DNA from: Streptomyces phaeofaciens
GTDB lineage: Bacteria > Actinomycetota > Actinomycetes > Streptomycetales > Streptomycetaceae
Reading direction: 5' to 3'
Assembly: GCF_014648915.1 (NCBI RefSeq)
Contig: NZ_BMSA01000003.1
Span: 613,208 to 677,207, forward strand
DNA length: 64,000 bases
Shown piece by piece: positions 43,656-51,991 of the stretch (the stretch's first letter is position 1; every line of letters starts with the position of its first letter). A program made the position numbers and the translations under genes. The notes under the pieces are model-generated. The model did no database searches. It was given only the letters and a program-made list of their open reading frames with translations, and had not been told where the DNA came from.

Positions 43656-43777
43656 ACGCGTTCCCGAAGCCGTCAGGGGCCGCCCGCGGCCCCCTCGGCG
43701 GCACTCGGCACCCAGTTGCCCGGCCTGGAGCCACGGGCCGGGCAGAGGCCCGACAGAGGCCTCCGGCGGGCCCTCCC

Positions 43778-43852
43778 GAAGGAAACCCTCCCAAGGGAAG
43801 CCCTACCGAACGAAGCCCTACCGAAGGAAACCCTCCCAAGGGCCTCCCCACC
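43778..43852. repeat. Five tandem 15-bp repeats downstream of secA
   Basis: Units start at 43778, 43793, 43808, 43823 and 43838. Units 1 and 4 are identical (GAAGGAAACCCTCCC), and the others differ at a few positions. A degenerate further copy may precede at 43763. They lie in the 3' intergenic region. Confidence 0.8.
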
Positions 43853-43868
43853 CGCCGCCGCACGCCGA

Positions 43869-43900
43869 AGGGCCGGGCCACCCGAAGGTGACCCGGCCCT
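43869..43900 (-). terminator. secA terminator
   Basis: A 14-bp stem AGGGCCGGGCCACC / GGTGACCCGGCCCT (one mismatch) with a CGAA tetraloop, 74 bp past the secA stop. Confidence 0.75.
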
Positions 43901-43973
43901 CACACCGGCTCTCGCACCGCCCCGCACCCCACGGCACCGTCACTCCCGGCGACGGCACCGCGGACACGAGCCG

Positions 43974-46817
43974 CTACTTCTTGCGGCGCCGCCCGGCCTT
44001 CGCCTGCTTGCGGCGCTCCGCGCGCGTGAGACCGTCGGCCTCGGAGCGGACCGGCTCGTCGTCGTCGTCGAACTCGCCCTCGATCGTGCCGCCCTCGCCG
44101 TCCACGGTCGGCGCGGAGAAGTGCAGGTTCCGCCGCTGCGGAGCGTCCAGCCCCTTCGCGCGGATCTCCGGACGCGAACCAGCCTGCGCCGGCACCACGT
44201 CCTGCTTCTCCATGTCGACCGGAGCGGCGTCCTCGACCGGAACCTCCTCGACCTGCTGCTCGACCTGGACCTCCAGGTTGAACAGGTAGCCGACCGACTC
44301 CTCCTTGATGCCGTCCATCATCGCGGTGAACATGTCGAAGCCCTCGCGCTGGTACTCGACCAGCGGGTCCTTCTGCGCCATCGCCCGCAGGCCGATGCCC
44401 TCCTGGAGATAGTCCATCTCGTAGAGGTGCTCACGCCACTTGCGGTCCAGGACCGACAGCACGACCCGCCGCTCCAGCTCACGCATGATCTCCGAGCCGA
44501 GCTGCGTCTCCCGCGCCTCGTACTGCTCGTGGATGTCGTCCTTGATGGACTCCGAGATGAACTCGGCCGTCAGACCGGCACGGTCACCCGCCGCGTCCTC
44601 CAGCTCGTCCACGGTGATCTTCACCGGGTAGAGCTGCTTGAACGCACCCCACAGCCGGTCCAGGTCCCAGTCCTCCGGGAAGCCCTCGGCGGTCTCCGCG
44701 GAGATGTACGCGTCGATCGTGTCGTCCATGAAGTGCTGGATCTGCTCGTGCAGGTCCTCGCCCTCCAGCACACGGCGGCGCTCGCCGTAGATGACCTCAC
44801 GCTGCCGGTTGAGGACCTCGTCGTACTTCAGGACGTTCTTACGCGTCTCGAAGTTCTGCTGCTCGACCTGCGACTGGGCGGACGCGATCGCACGCGTCAC
44901 CATCTTGTTCTCGATCGGCACGTCGTCCGGGACGTTCGCCATCGACATCACACGCTCGACCATCTGCGCCTTGAACAGACGCATCAGGTCGTCACCCAGC
45001 GACAGGTAGAACCGGGACTCGCCCGGGTCGCCCTGACGGCCGGAACGACCACGCAGCTGGTTGTCGATACGCCGCGACTCGTGGCGCTCGGTGCCCAGCA
45101 CGTACAGCCCGCCGAGCTCCTTGACCTCTTCGAACTCGGCCTTGACCGCCTGCTCGGCCCTCTCCAGGGCGGCGGGCAGGGCGTGCGCCCACTCCTCGAT
45201 GTGCTCCTCGGGGTCGAGGCCGCGCTGGCGCAGCTCCGCCTCGGCGAGGTCGTCGGGGTTGCCACCGAGCTTGATGTCGGTACCACGGCCGGCCATGTTC
45301 GTGGCCACCGTCACCGCGCCCCTGCGACCGGCCTGGGCGACGATCGACGCCTCACGCTCGTGGTGCTTGGCGTTCAGCACCTCGTGCTGGATACCGCGCT
45401 TGGAGAGCTGCTGCGACAGGTACTCGGACTTCTCGACCGACGTCGTACCGACGAGGATCGGCTGGCCCTTCTCGTGCTTCTCGGCGATGTCGTCGACGAC
45501 CGCCTCGAACTTCGCGACCTCGGTGCGGTAGATCAGGTCCGACTGGTCCTTGCGGACCATCGGCCTGTTCGTCGGGATCGGGACCACGCCGAGCTTGTAG
45601 ATCTGGTGGAACTCGGCGGCCTCGGTCATCGCCGTACCGGTCATGCCCGACAGACCGGCTTCTTCCTTGCCGTTGTGGTCGTGGCGCTTGTAGAGGCGGA
45701 AGAAGTTCTGGAGGGTGATCGTGGCGAGCGTCTGGTTCTCGTCCTTGATGTCCACCCCTTCCTTCGCCTCGATCGCCTGGTGCATGCCCTCGTTGTAACG
45801 GCGGCCGGCGAGGATACGGCCGGTGTGCTCGTCGACGATCATGACTTCGCCGTCCATGACGACGTAGTCCTTGTCCTTCTTGAAGAGCTCCTTCGCCTTG
45901 ATGGCGTTGTTGAGGTAGCCCACCAGAGGCGTGTTCACCGACTCGTACAGGTTGTCGATGCCCAGCCAGTCCTCGACCTTCGAGACACCGGCCTCGTGGA
46001 TGGCGACCGTGCGCTTCTTCTCGTCGACGTCGTAGTCGCCGGTCTCCTCGAGACCCTTGAGGGGGTTGCCCGCCTCGCCCTTCTTCAGACGCGTCACCAG
46101 CTTGGCGAAGTCGCCGTACCACTTGGTGGCCTGGTCGGCCGGACCCGAGATGATCAGCGGCGTACGGGCCTCGTCGACGAGGATCGAGTCGACCTCGTCG
46201 ACGATCGCGAAGTTGTGGCCGCGCTGCACCAGCTCGTCCTGCGACCACGCCATGTTGTCGCGCAGGTAGTCGAACCCGAACTCGTTGTTCGTGCCGTAGG
46301 TGATGTCGCACGCGTACTGCTCGCGGCGCTGCGCCGGCGTCATGTTGGCGAGGATGCAGCCGACGTCCAGGCCCAGGAACTTGTGGACACGACCCATCAT
46401 CTCGGAGTCGCGCTCCGCCAGATAGTCGTTGACCGTGATCAGGTGGACGCCCTTCCCGGAGAGGGCGTTCAGATACGCGGGCAGCGTACCGACGAGCGTC
46501 TTGCCCTCACCGGTCTTCATCTCGGCCACATAGCCGAGGTGCAGGGCGGCACCACCCATCATCTGCACGTCGTAATGGCGCTGGCCGAGGACGCGCTTGG
46601 CGGCCTCGCGCACGGTGGCGAACGCCTCGGGCAGCAGGTCGTCCAAGCTCTCACCGTCGGCGTACCGCTGCTTGTACTCATCGGTGAGGGCCCGCAGCTC
46701 GGCGTCGGAGAGGTCGACGAAGTCCTCTTCGATGGAGTTGACCTGGTCCGCGATGCGGTGCAGCTTGCGCAGGATCTTGCCTTCGCCTGCACGCATGATC
46801 TTCGAGAGGACGGACAC
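43974..46817 (-). CDS. secA: Preprotein translocase ATPase SecA
   Basis: 947 aa from GTG at 46817, with AAGGAG about 9 nt upstream; the frame remains open further up but the family N-terminus [14 protein letters not shown] begins here. It drives Sec-dependent export through SecYEG. Walker A lies at about 100-107 (MKTGEGKT), the DEAD-type Walker B is in [19 protein letters not shown], and [15 protein letters not shown] and [13 protein letters not shown] belong to NBD2. The C-terminus is highly charged ([12 protein letters not shown]) and lacks the cysteine zinc motif of E. coli SecA, as is usual in actinobacteria. It is convergent with the Rv3235-like gene. Confidence 0.97.
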   Translation of the reverse strand: MSVLSKIMRAGEGKILRKLHRIADQVNSIEEDFVDLSDAELRALTDEYKQRYADGESLDDLLPEAFATVREAAKRVLGQRHYDVQMMGGAALHLGYVAEMKTGEGKTLVGTLPAYLNALSGKGVHLITVNDYLAERDSEMMGRVHKFLGLDVGCILANMTPAQRREQYACDITYGTNNEFGFDYLRDNMAWSQDELVQRGHNFAIVDEVDSILVDEARTPLIISGPADQATKWYGDFAKLVTRLKKGEAGNPLKGLEETGDYDVDEKKRTVAIHEAGVSKVEDWLGIDNLYESVNTPLVGYLNNAIKAKELFKKDKDYVVMDGEVMIVDEHTGRILAGRRYNEGMHQAIEAKEGVDIKDENQTLATITLQNFFRLYKRHDHNGKEEAGLSGMTGTAMTEAAEFHQIYKLGVVPIPTNRPMVRKDQSDLIYRTEVAKFEAVVDDIAEKHEKGQPILVGTTSVEKSEYLSQQLSKRGIQHEVLNAKHHEREASIVAQAGRRGAVTVATNMAGRGTDIKLGGNPDDLAEAELRQRGLDPEEHIEEWAHALPAALERAEQAVKAEFEEVKELGGLYVLGTERHESRRIDNQLRGRSGRQGDPGESRFYLSLGDDLMRLFKAQMVERVMSMANVPDDVPIENKMVTRAIASAQSQVEQQNFETRKNVLKYDEVLNRQREVIYGERRRVLEGEDLHEQIQHFMDDTIDAYISAETAEGFPEDWDLDRLWGAFKQLYPVKITVDELEDAAGDRAGLTAEFISESIKDDIHEQYEARETQLGSEIMRELERRVVLSVLDRKWREHLYEMDYLQEGIGLRAMAQKDPLVEYQREGFDMFTAMMDGIKEESVGYLFNLEVQVEQQVEEVPVEDAAPVDMEKQDVVPAQAGSRPEIRAKGLDAPQRRNLHFSAPTVDGEGGTIEGEFDDDDEPVRSEADGLTRAERRKQAKAGRRRKK

Positions 46818-47096
46818 GGGGGTTGGTCTCCTTGCCGGTCGGGCCTGGGACGGTCGGTTTCCATTTGACTTACTGAGCAACGGCCATCGTATGCGAGGAC
46901 CCCACCACGCCGGGAGGCCTGCCGTACGAGGACCGCACACTGCCGCGCACCTGTACCAAAATCTTCTTCAAACAGACCAACGGCCGGGCCCCGCCGATGG
47001 TGCCGCGCCCCGCCCACGAATTGCGCGAATTGTGATCACCCGCTCACGCACCGCGAAACGATGGCGCCCCCGCCCTCCCCGCACCAGAATCGCCCG

Positions 47097-47687
47097 ATGG
47101 AGCCCGTCACCCTCACCACCGACCGCCTGGTCCTGCGCCCGGTCGGCCCGCAGGACACCGACGCCGTGCACACCGCCGCCCAGGACCCCGACATCCGGCG
47201 CTGGACCACCATCCCCTCCCCCTACCTGCCCGAACACGCCCACAGCTTCACCGAACAACTCGCACCCGAGGGCTGGGCCGGCAACTCGATGTTCACCTTC
47301 GGCGTCTTCCTCCCCGACGGCACCCTCACCGGCATGCTCGGCCTCACCATGCGCTCCCTCGGCACCGCCGAGATCGGCTTCTGGTCGGCCAAGGAACACC
47401 GCGGCCGCGGCTACACCACCGAGGCCACCCTCACCGCCGCCCGCTGGGCCTTCACCCACCTCGCCGTCGACCGCCTCGAATGGCGCGCCGAAGTCGGCAA
47501 CACCGCCTCCCGCGCGGTCGCCGAACACGCCGGCTTCACCCTCGAAGGCACCCTCCGCTCCGGCATCAACAACAAAGGCGTCCGCCGCGACTGCTGGCTC
47601 GCCTCCCTGCTCCCCTCCGACCTCGGCCTCCCCTCGGCAGCCCCCTACCTCCCGGCCCCGCCACCCCCCTCGGACCCCACCCGCTGA
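47097..47687 (+). CDS. GNAT acetyltransferase (RimJ/RimL type)
   Basis: 196 aa from ATG at 47097 (MEPVTLTTDRLVLRPVGPQD, the classic RimL-like opening). The acetyl-CoA loop is HRGRGYTTEATLTAARWAF (R/Q-x-x-G-x-G/A class), and VGNTASRAVAEHAGFTLEGTLR is the conserved C-terminal strand. The last 25 residues are Pro-rich. Acts on an N-terminal amine of a protein or a small molecule; target unknown. Its stop is 66 bp before the AlkX-like gene on the same strand. Confidence 0.9.
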   Translation: MEPVTLTTDRLVLRPVGPQDTDAVHTAAQDPDIRRWTTIPSPYLPEHAHSFTEQLAPEGWAGNSMFTFGVFLPDGTLTGMLGLTMRSLGTAEIGFWSAKEHRGRGYTTEATLTAARWAFTHLAVDRLEWRAEVGNTASRAVAEHAGFTLEGTLRSGINNKGVRRDCWLASLLPSDLGLPSAAPYLPAPPPPSDPTR

Positions 47688-47753
47688 ACGCCCCGACCGC
47701 CCGAACCCCCAGCTCACCCCGCACTGTCAGTCCCACCGCCTATCGTGCGAAGC

Positions 47754-48956
47754 ATGACCACCCCGCGCCCCGCCACCGACCTCACGGCGGACGAAGCCCG
47801 CCGTATCGCCCTACGGGCCCAGGGCTTCCTCGGCACCCCCGCCCGCAAGGCCGGCGTCCGCGGCGTCCTGCGCCACCTCGGCGCCGTCCAGCTCGACACC
47901 ATCTCCGTCCTGGCGCGCTCCCACGAACTGATCCCGTACGCCCGCCTGGGCGCCGTGGGCCGCACCACCGTCGAGGACGCGTACTGGAACACCGACTCCT
48001 CCGGCGCGCCCGCGGCCCGACGACCCCACGCCTTCGAGTACTGGTCCCACGCCGCCTGCATCCTCCCCATCGAGGAATGGCCCCACTTCGCCTTCCGCCG
48101 ACGCGCCTACCGCAACCGCCCGCACTGGAACCACGCCCTCCCCGAGGGCACCTACGACCAGGTCATCAAGCAGCTCCGCACCGAAGGCCCCCTCACCGCG
48201 ACGGAGTTGGGCGGCGCGAAGAAGACCAGCGAATGGTGGGACTGGTCCGGCACCAAGGTCGCCGTCGAGCGCGCACTGATGTACGGCGAAGTCGTCTGCG
48301 TCGAACGCCGCGGCTGGAAACGCGTCTACGACCTCGCCGAACGCGCCGTACCCACCGATCTCCTGCACGACGAACTCGACGACGCCGAATGCCTGCGCCG
48401 CCTGGTCCGCCTCGCCGGCCAGTCCCTCGGCGTGGGCACCCGCGCGGACATCGCCGACTACCACCGCCTCAAGGGCGAACAGGTCGACGCGGTGATCGCC
48501 GACTCGGGCCTGGTCCCCGTCACCGTCGAGGGCTGGTCCAAGCCCGCCTGGGCCGACCCGGCCGCCCTGGAGGCACCCCCGCGCGGCCGCCACCGCACCA
48601 CACTCCTGTCGCCCTTCGACTCCCTCGTCTGGGAGCGGGCCCGCACGGAGCGCATCTTCGGCTTCACCCACCGCCTGGAGGCCTACGTCCCCAAGCCCAA
48701 GCGGATCCACGGCTACTTCGCGATGCCGGTCCTGGCCGGCGGCCGCCTCGTCGGCCGCGTCGATCCCGCCCGCGAGGGCCGCACCCTCGTCGCCAGACAG
48801 GTCACCCTCGACGGCCCGAAGGCGGTCCCCGCGGTCGCCCAGGCCCTCCTCGAGGCCGCGACCTGGGTGGACTGCACCGACGTCCGCGTGGAGCGCGTCG
48901 ACGCCCCGGAACTGCGCGAGCCACTCGTCAAGGAACTCACCCGCGCACTCGTCTGA
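47754..48956 (+). CDS. Winged-helix DNA glycosylase, AlkX/YcaQ-like
   Basis: 400 aa from ATG at 47754. HTH_42-family fold of tandem winged helices: LTADEARRIALRAQGF at the N-terminus, the catalytic QxD motif as Gln-Leu-Asp in HLGAVQLDTISVLARSHE, ARRPHAFEYWSHAACILP, and LLSPFDSLVWERARTERIFGF. The QxD form matches the YcaQ/AlkX subgroup that unhooks DNA interstrand crosslinks, in contrast to QxQ in AlkZ. The latter is often found in antibiotic clusters for self-resistance; this copy is in a housekeeping context. The assignment is good at family level; substrate is inferred. Confidence 0.85.
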   Translation: MTTPRPATDLTADEARRIALRAQGFLGTPARKAGVRGVLRHLGAVQLDTISVLARSHELIPYARLGAVGRTTVEDAYWNTDSSGAPAARRPHAFEYWSHAACILPIEEWPHFAFRRRAYRNRPHWNHALPEGTYDQVIKQLRTEGPLTATELGGAKKTSEWWDWSGTKVAVERALMYGEVVCVERRGWKRVYDLAERAVPTDLLHDELDDAECLRRLVRLAGQSLGVGTRADIADYHRLKGEQVDAVIADSGLVPVTVEGWSKPAWADPAALEAPPRGRHRTTLLSPFDSLVWERARTERIFGFTHRLEAYVPKPKRIHGYFAMPVLAGGRLVGRVDPAREGRTLVARQVTLDGPKAVPAVAQALLEAATWVDCTDVRVERVDAPELREPLVKELTRALV

Positions 48957-48962
48957 CCGGCG

Positions 48963-49709
48963 TCACCGGATCTCGAGGATCTTCTCCCGCATCGCGTACA
49001 CCACGGCCTCCATCCTGGAGTGCAGCTGAAGCTTCTCCAGGATGTTGCGCACATGGTTCTTCACGGTGTTCTCGGAGATGAACAGCTCCTTGGCGATGTC
49101 CCGGTTGTTCATCCCCGTGGCGACGAGCTTGAGCACCTCCAGCTCACGGTCCGTCAGCCGCGGCGCCGGGACGAGCCGGCGCTCGTCCGTCCGCTGGATC
49201 ATCGACTTGAACTCGGTGAGCAGCTTCGACGCCATCGACGGGCTGATCTGCGACTGCCCGTCGGCCACCGCGCGAATCGCGGTCGCCACCTCGTCCGTGG
49301 AGATCTCCTTGAGGAGATACCCGGTCGCACCCGCCTTGATCGCTTCGTAGAGGTCGGCCTCCTCGTCGCTGATCGTCAACATGATGATCTTCGCGCTGGG
49401 GGCCACCTCCTTGATCGAGGTGCACGCCTCGATACCCCCGCGCTTCGGCATCCGTACGTCCATCAGCACGATGTCCGGCAGCAGATCGGCCGCTTTGTCG
49501 ACCGCCTCCGCGCCGTCCCCCGCCTCGCCGACGACCTGGATGTCCTCCTCGGCCGCGAGCACGATCTCCAGTCCGCGGCGGAACAGGGCATGGTCGTCCA
49601 CGACAAGGACTCTGATCGGCTCCTTGCGCGCAGCACCCCCGTCCGGGCCCATGCCGACGACGCCGTCGTCGGCATCCTCGTCACGCATCGGTCCGAAGCT
49701 GTCCGCCAT
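48963..49709 (-). CDS. NarL/LuxR-family response regulator, orphan
   Basis: 248 aa from ATG at 49709 with AGGAACG upstream. An N-terminal extension of about 30 acidic residues precedes the receiver (VLVVDDHALFRRGLEIVL, phosphoacceptor Asp84 in VLMDVRMPKRGG, Thr in MLTIS, Lys in LLKE). The LuxR helix-turn-helix is about 180-240 (LTDRELEVLKLVATGMNNRDIAKELFISENTVKNHVRNIL). No kinase gene is adjacent. It converges on the glycosylase gene with only 6 bp between stops and lies downstream of hpf on the same strand. Targets unknown. Confidence 0.92.
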   Translation of the reverse strand: MADSFGPMRDEDADDGVVGMGPDGGAARKEPIRVLVVDDHALFRRGLEIVLAAEEDIQVVGEAGDGAEAVDKAADLLPDIVLMDVRMPKRGGIEACTSIKEVAPSAKIIMLTISDEEADLYEAIKAGATGYLLKEISTDEVATAIRAVADGQSQISPSMASKLLTEFKSMIQRTDERRLVPAPRLTDRELEVLKLVATGMNNRDIAKELFISENTVKNHVRNILEKLQLHSRMEAVVYAMREKILEIR

Positions 49710-49856
49710 CGTTCCTCCCCCTGAAGGCTGCGGCCGTGGTCGCGGGCCATCGCCAACCCAAGGCAACGGTCCACCGGTTGGGCCGTTGCCGCCATGATTC
49801 CATGTCCGGACGACAACGAGGTGACGCAGAAGAGCGCGAAGGGGTCGCACACGGGT

Positions 49857-49887
49857 GCCCCTGGGGGCGCACACGCGCTCCAGGGGC
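49857..49887 (-). terminator. hpf terminator hairpin
   Basis: GCCCCTGG / CCAGGGGC outer stem with an inner GCGC/GCGC extension and ACAC loop, 28 bp after the hpf stop. A second weaker inverted repeat GGCAACGG / CCGTTGCC follows at 49762-49790. Confidence 0.7.
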
Positions 49888-49914
49888 ATCCCGCTCAGCC
49901 GTCACCGGACCGGA

Positions 49915-50607
49915 TCAGCCACCCAGCGCGCCGCCCGCCTCGGGGGAGTGCGCCTGGGCCACCATCGGGTCGGTGCTGAGGTGGATCACGCCGTAGTCGT
50001 AGGCGTGCCTCCGGTAGACGACGCTGGGTTCCTTGGTCTCGGAGTCGACGAACAGATAGAAGTCGTGGCCGACCAGTTCCATCTCGTAGAGGGCCTGGTC
50101 GAGAGTCATCGGAGCGGCGACGTGCGTCTTCTCGCGGACCACGAGGGGCCCATCGCCCTGCACTTCCAGCGAACCGATCCTCTTCGTCGGCACGCTGTCG
50201 GACGCTTCGGCCGACACGGGGTGGCCGTTGCCGTTGAGCGTCGCCACGCCGGGGACGACGTCGGGAACCTCCGCCGCGCTGAGCCGGCGCGCACCGCGCC
50301 GCGTGTACCGCTTGTCGTGCTGCTTGCGCAGCTGGGCATCCAGCTTCTCCGCCGCCAGATCGAGTGCCGCGTACGGGTCGCTGGCCGCCGCCTCCGCCCG
50401 GATCACAGGACCACGGGAGCGGAGCGTGATCTCCACTCGGTCGCACCGGTCGGCCTGTCGGGGGTTGGGCTCCTTGGACACCTCGACGTCGAGGCTGATC
50501 ACCTTGCCGTCGAGCTTCTGGATCTTCTCCAGGTTCAGCTTCTCGGCCACGTGCTTGCGGAACCGCTCGGGCACCTCGGTCTTGCGGCCCTTGACGACGA
50601 TGTCCAC
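49915..50607 (-). CDS. hpf: Long-form ribosome hibernation-promoting factor
   Basis: 230 aa from GTG at 50607. N-terminal S30AE domain (about 1-105): VDIVVKGRKTEVPERFRKHVAEKL, DVEVSKEPNP, and a basic KRYTRRGARR segment. A linker of about 55 residues leads to the C-terminal dimerisation domain (about 165-220: KTHVAAPMTLDQALYEMELVGHDFYLFVD, VVYRRHAYDYGVIHL). Long HPF pairs two 70S ribosomes into inactive 100S dimers under stress or stationary phase. It has its own leader of about 300 bp upstream. Confidence 0.94.
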   Translation of the reverse strand: MDIVVKGRKTEVPERFRKHVAEKLNLEKIQKLDGKVISLDVEVSKEPNPRQADRCDRVEITLRSRGPVIRAEAAASDPYAALDLAAEKLDAQLRKQHDKRYTRRGARRLSAAEVPDVVPGVATLNGNGHPVSAEASDSVPTKRIGSLEVQGDGPLVVREKTHVAAPMTLDQALYEMELVGHDFYLFVDSETKEPSVVYRRHAYDYGVIHLSTDPMVAQAHSPEAGGALGG

Positions 50608-50921
50608 GCAGAACTCCGTTCCCGGATCACTCCGCTTGCCTGCGGAGCGTCTCCCTTTTGCACCAGGCTCCGGTGAGCACCGGAACCTCGGACTTGGTGA
50701 CTTCCACCTCCTCCTCCCCCATGGACGAGATCTACACCCCCGGTGCTGCGGGTGATAACCGAAAGTCGCAGCACGGCATTCGGATAGGAGAGGTGTGGCC
50801 TGCGGCTTTCCCTCACAACCGAACATATCTCGCCCGGACGGATGTCGTCACCCTCTACCGCGGCGTACCTCCGTTCAGGTGAATTGACCCTCTCATTACC
50901 TGCAACGACGCAAGTTCTCCC
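50608..50921 (-). promoter_or_regulatory. hpf upstream region with a possible stress-sigma promoter
   Basis: 314 bp between comF-like and hpf genes. On the minus strand GGTT (50760-50757) is followed 17 bases later by GGGTGT (50739-50734), a loose match to the GNNT-N14-16-GGGTAY pattern of SigB/SigH-type promoters. The spacing is one base long and one -10 base differs. An AGGTACG-like ECF element was not convincing. An A/T-richer tract at 50886-50940 follows the comF-like gene end. Confidence 0.3.
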
Positions 50922-51827
50922 TCAGTTCCGGTTTATTTCGAAGGAATCCGGCGACGCCGCGACCACGGCCGCGCAGACCACCCCTTCGGCCCCGCGCCCG
51001 GCCACGGACCCCCGCGGATCCCGGCCCGGACCCCGGCCCGCACCTCCTTCCCCGGCTCCGGACGGCTGTACTCCTCTGCCTTCCCGGGAGAGCCCCCCGT
51101 ACACAACCCCCGCTCCCTCACCACGCCCCGTCCGCTCCGCCGTCGCCACCCGAACGGCTCGCGCCGCCTCCGCCAGGGACGCGCCCGTCGTCATCAGATC
51201 GTCGACGAGGACCACAGGACCGCCGCACAGCACCCGCGCCCCACCGGGCACCACCGCCAGCGCACCCACCAGATTGTCCAGCCGCTCCGGCGCACTCAGC
51301 CCGGCCTGGTCGGCCACCGCCCGCCGCTGCCGCAACACCGCGGCCACCCGCACCGCCAGCCCGGCCCGCCGCAGCTCACCGGCGGCGGCGAGAGCGATCC
51401 GACGGGCGGGGTCATGACCGCGGGAGCGGGTGGAGGCGGGGGTGGAGGGGACGGGGACGAGCAGAACGGTTCCGGGGGGAGGGGGAGGGGGCCCCTCCCC
51501 CACCCCCACCCCCTCCTCCCCCAGCCCCACCCGCACCGCCCCCGCCAGCGCCGCCCCCAACGGCCGTGCCAGCGCCAGCACTCCGCGCTCCTTGTGCGCG
51601 AGCAGCGCCGCCCGTACTTCGTCGGCGTACCGGGCCGCCGCGTGCACGGCGGGCAGCCCTGGCGGCTCCGGGACCGGCCGTACCCGCAGCGGTGCCGTCC
51701 CGCCGAGTGCGGCGCGGCATTCGGGGCAGAGCACCGTACGGGCCCGTCCGCAGCCTCCGCACTCGGCGGGCAGGGCCAGGCCGGCGAGTTCCTGCCACCA
51801 CTTGCGAACGCCTTCCACGTCCACCAC
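50922..51827 (-). CDS. ComF-family phosphoribosyltransferase-like protein
   Basis: 301 aa from GTG at 51827; GTGs at 51824 and 51818 are equally possible. The N-terminal zinc-ribbon CGGC ... LCPEC (about residues 24-43) is followed by a type I phosphoribosyltransferase-like fold with the PRPP loop VVLVDDLMTTGASLAEAARAV and the conserved LLVPVPSTPASTRSRGHDPARRIA. ComF proteins act in DNA uptake in competent bacteria, but the role in Streptomyces is unknown. A Gly/Pro insert (EGVGVGEGPPPPPP) and a Gly/Arg-rich tail are unusual low-complexity additions. It lies downstream of lpqB on the same strand. Confidence 0.87.
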   Translation of the reverse strand: MVDVEGVRKWWQELAGLALPAECGGCGRARTVLCPECRAALGGTAPLRVRPVPEPPGLPAVHAAARYADEVRAALLAHKERGVLALARPLGAALAGAVRVGLGEEGVGVGEGPPPPPPGTVLLVPVPSTPASTRSRGHDPARRIALAAAGELRRAGLAVRVAAVLRQRRAVADQAGLSAPERLDNLVGALAVVPGGARVLCGGPVVLVDDLMTTGASLAEAARAVRVATAERTGRGEGAGVVYGGLSREGRGVQPSGAGEGGAGRGPGRDPRGSVAGRGAEGVVCAAVVAASPDSFEINRN

Positions 51828-51858
51828 TCTGCCAATGTCGGTGGAGTCCGGCCACCCC

Positions 51859-51890
51859 TGTGGATAACTCCCCGAGGGTCCTGTGGAAAA
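51859..51890. promoter_or_regulatory. Two DnaA-box-like sites upstream of the comF-like gene
   Basis: TGTGGATAA (51859-51867, a perfect consensus DnaA box in reverse) and TGTGGAAAA (51882-51890) lie 23 bp apart, centre to centre, in the lpqB-comF gap. Nearby are an 11-bp direct repeat CGAGATCCCGT (51919, 51930) and ATCACCCCGG repeats. Confidence 0.4.
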
Positions 51891-51991
51891 GCCGGAGGGA
51901 TCCCTCGGAACCAACCGCCGAGATCCCGTCGAGATCCCGTCGTGATCACCCCTGGAACCACCCCAGGAACCACTCCGGCATCACCCCGGGA

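Larger units (their letters stand above)
43656..43973. other. 318-bp intergenic region between Rv3235-like gene and secA
   Basis: Convergent 3' region with no supported gene. It contains the 15-bp tandem repeats at 43778-43852 and the secA terminator hairpin at 43869-43900. A short minus-strand frame (43673-43927) translates the repeats as GR(V/A)SF-like pentapeptides, but it has no ribosome-binding site. Confidence 0.7.

Noticed and set aside
43673..43927. 84-codon minus-strand frame with GR(V/A)SF repeats, resembling a pentapeptide-repeat protein
   Set aside because: It spans the tandem DNA repeats and the secA terminator hairpin, has no ribosome-binding site, and the repeats do not follow the A(D/N)LXX pentapeptide rule; treated as non-coding repeats.
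43716..46868. Long plus-strand frame opposite secA
   Set aside because: SecA is unambiguous on the minus strand; the antisense translation has no recognisable domain.
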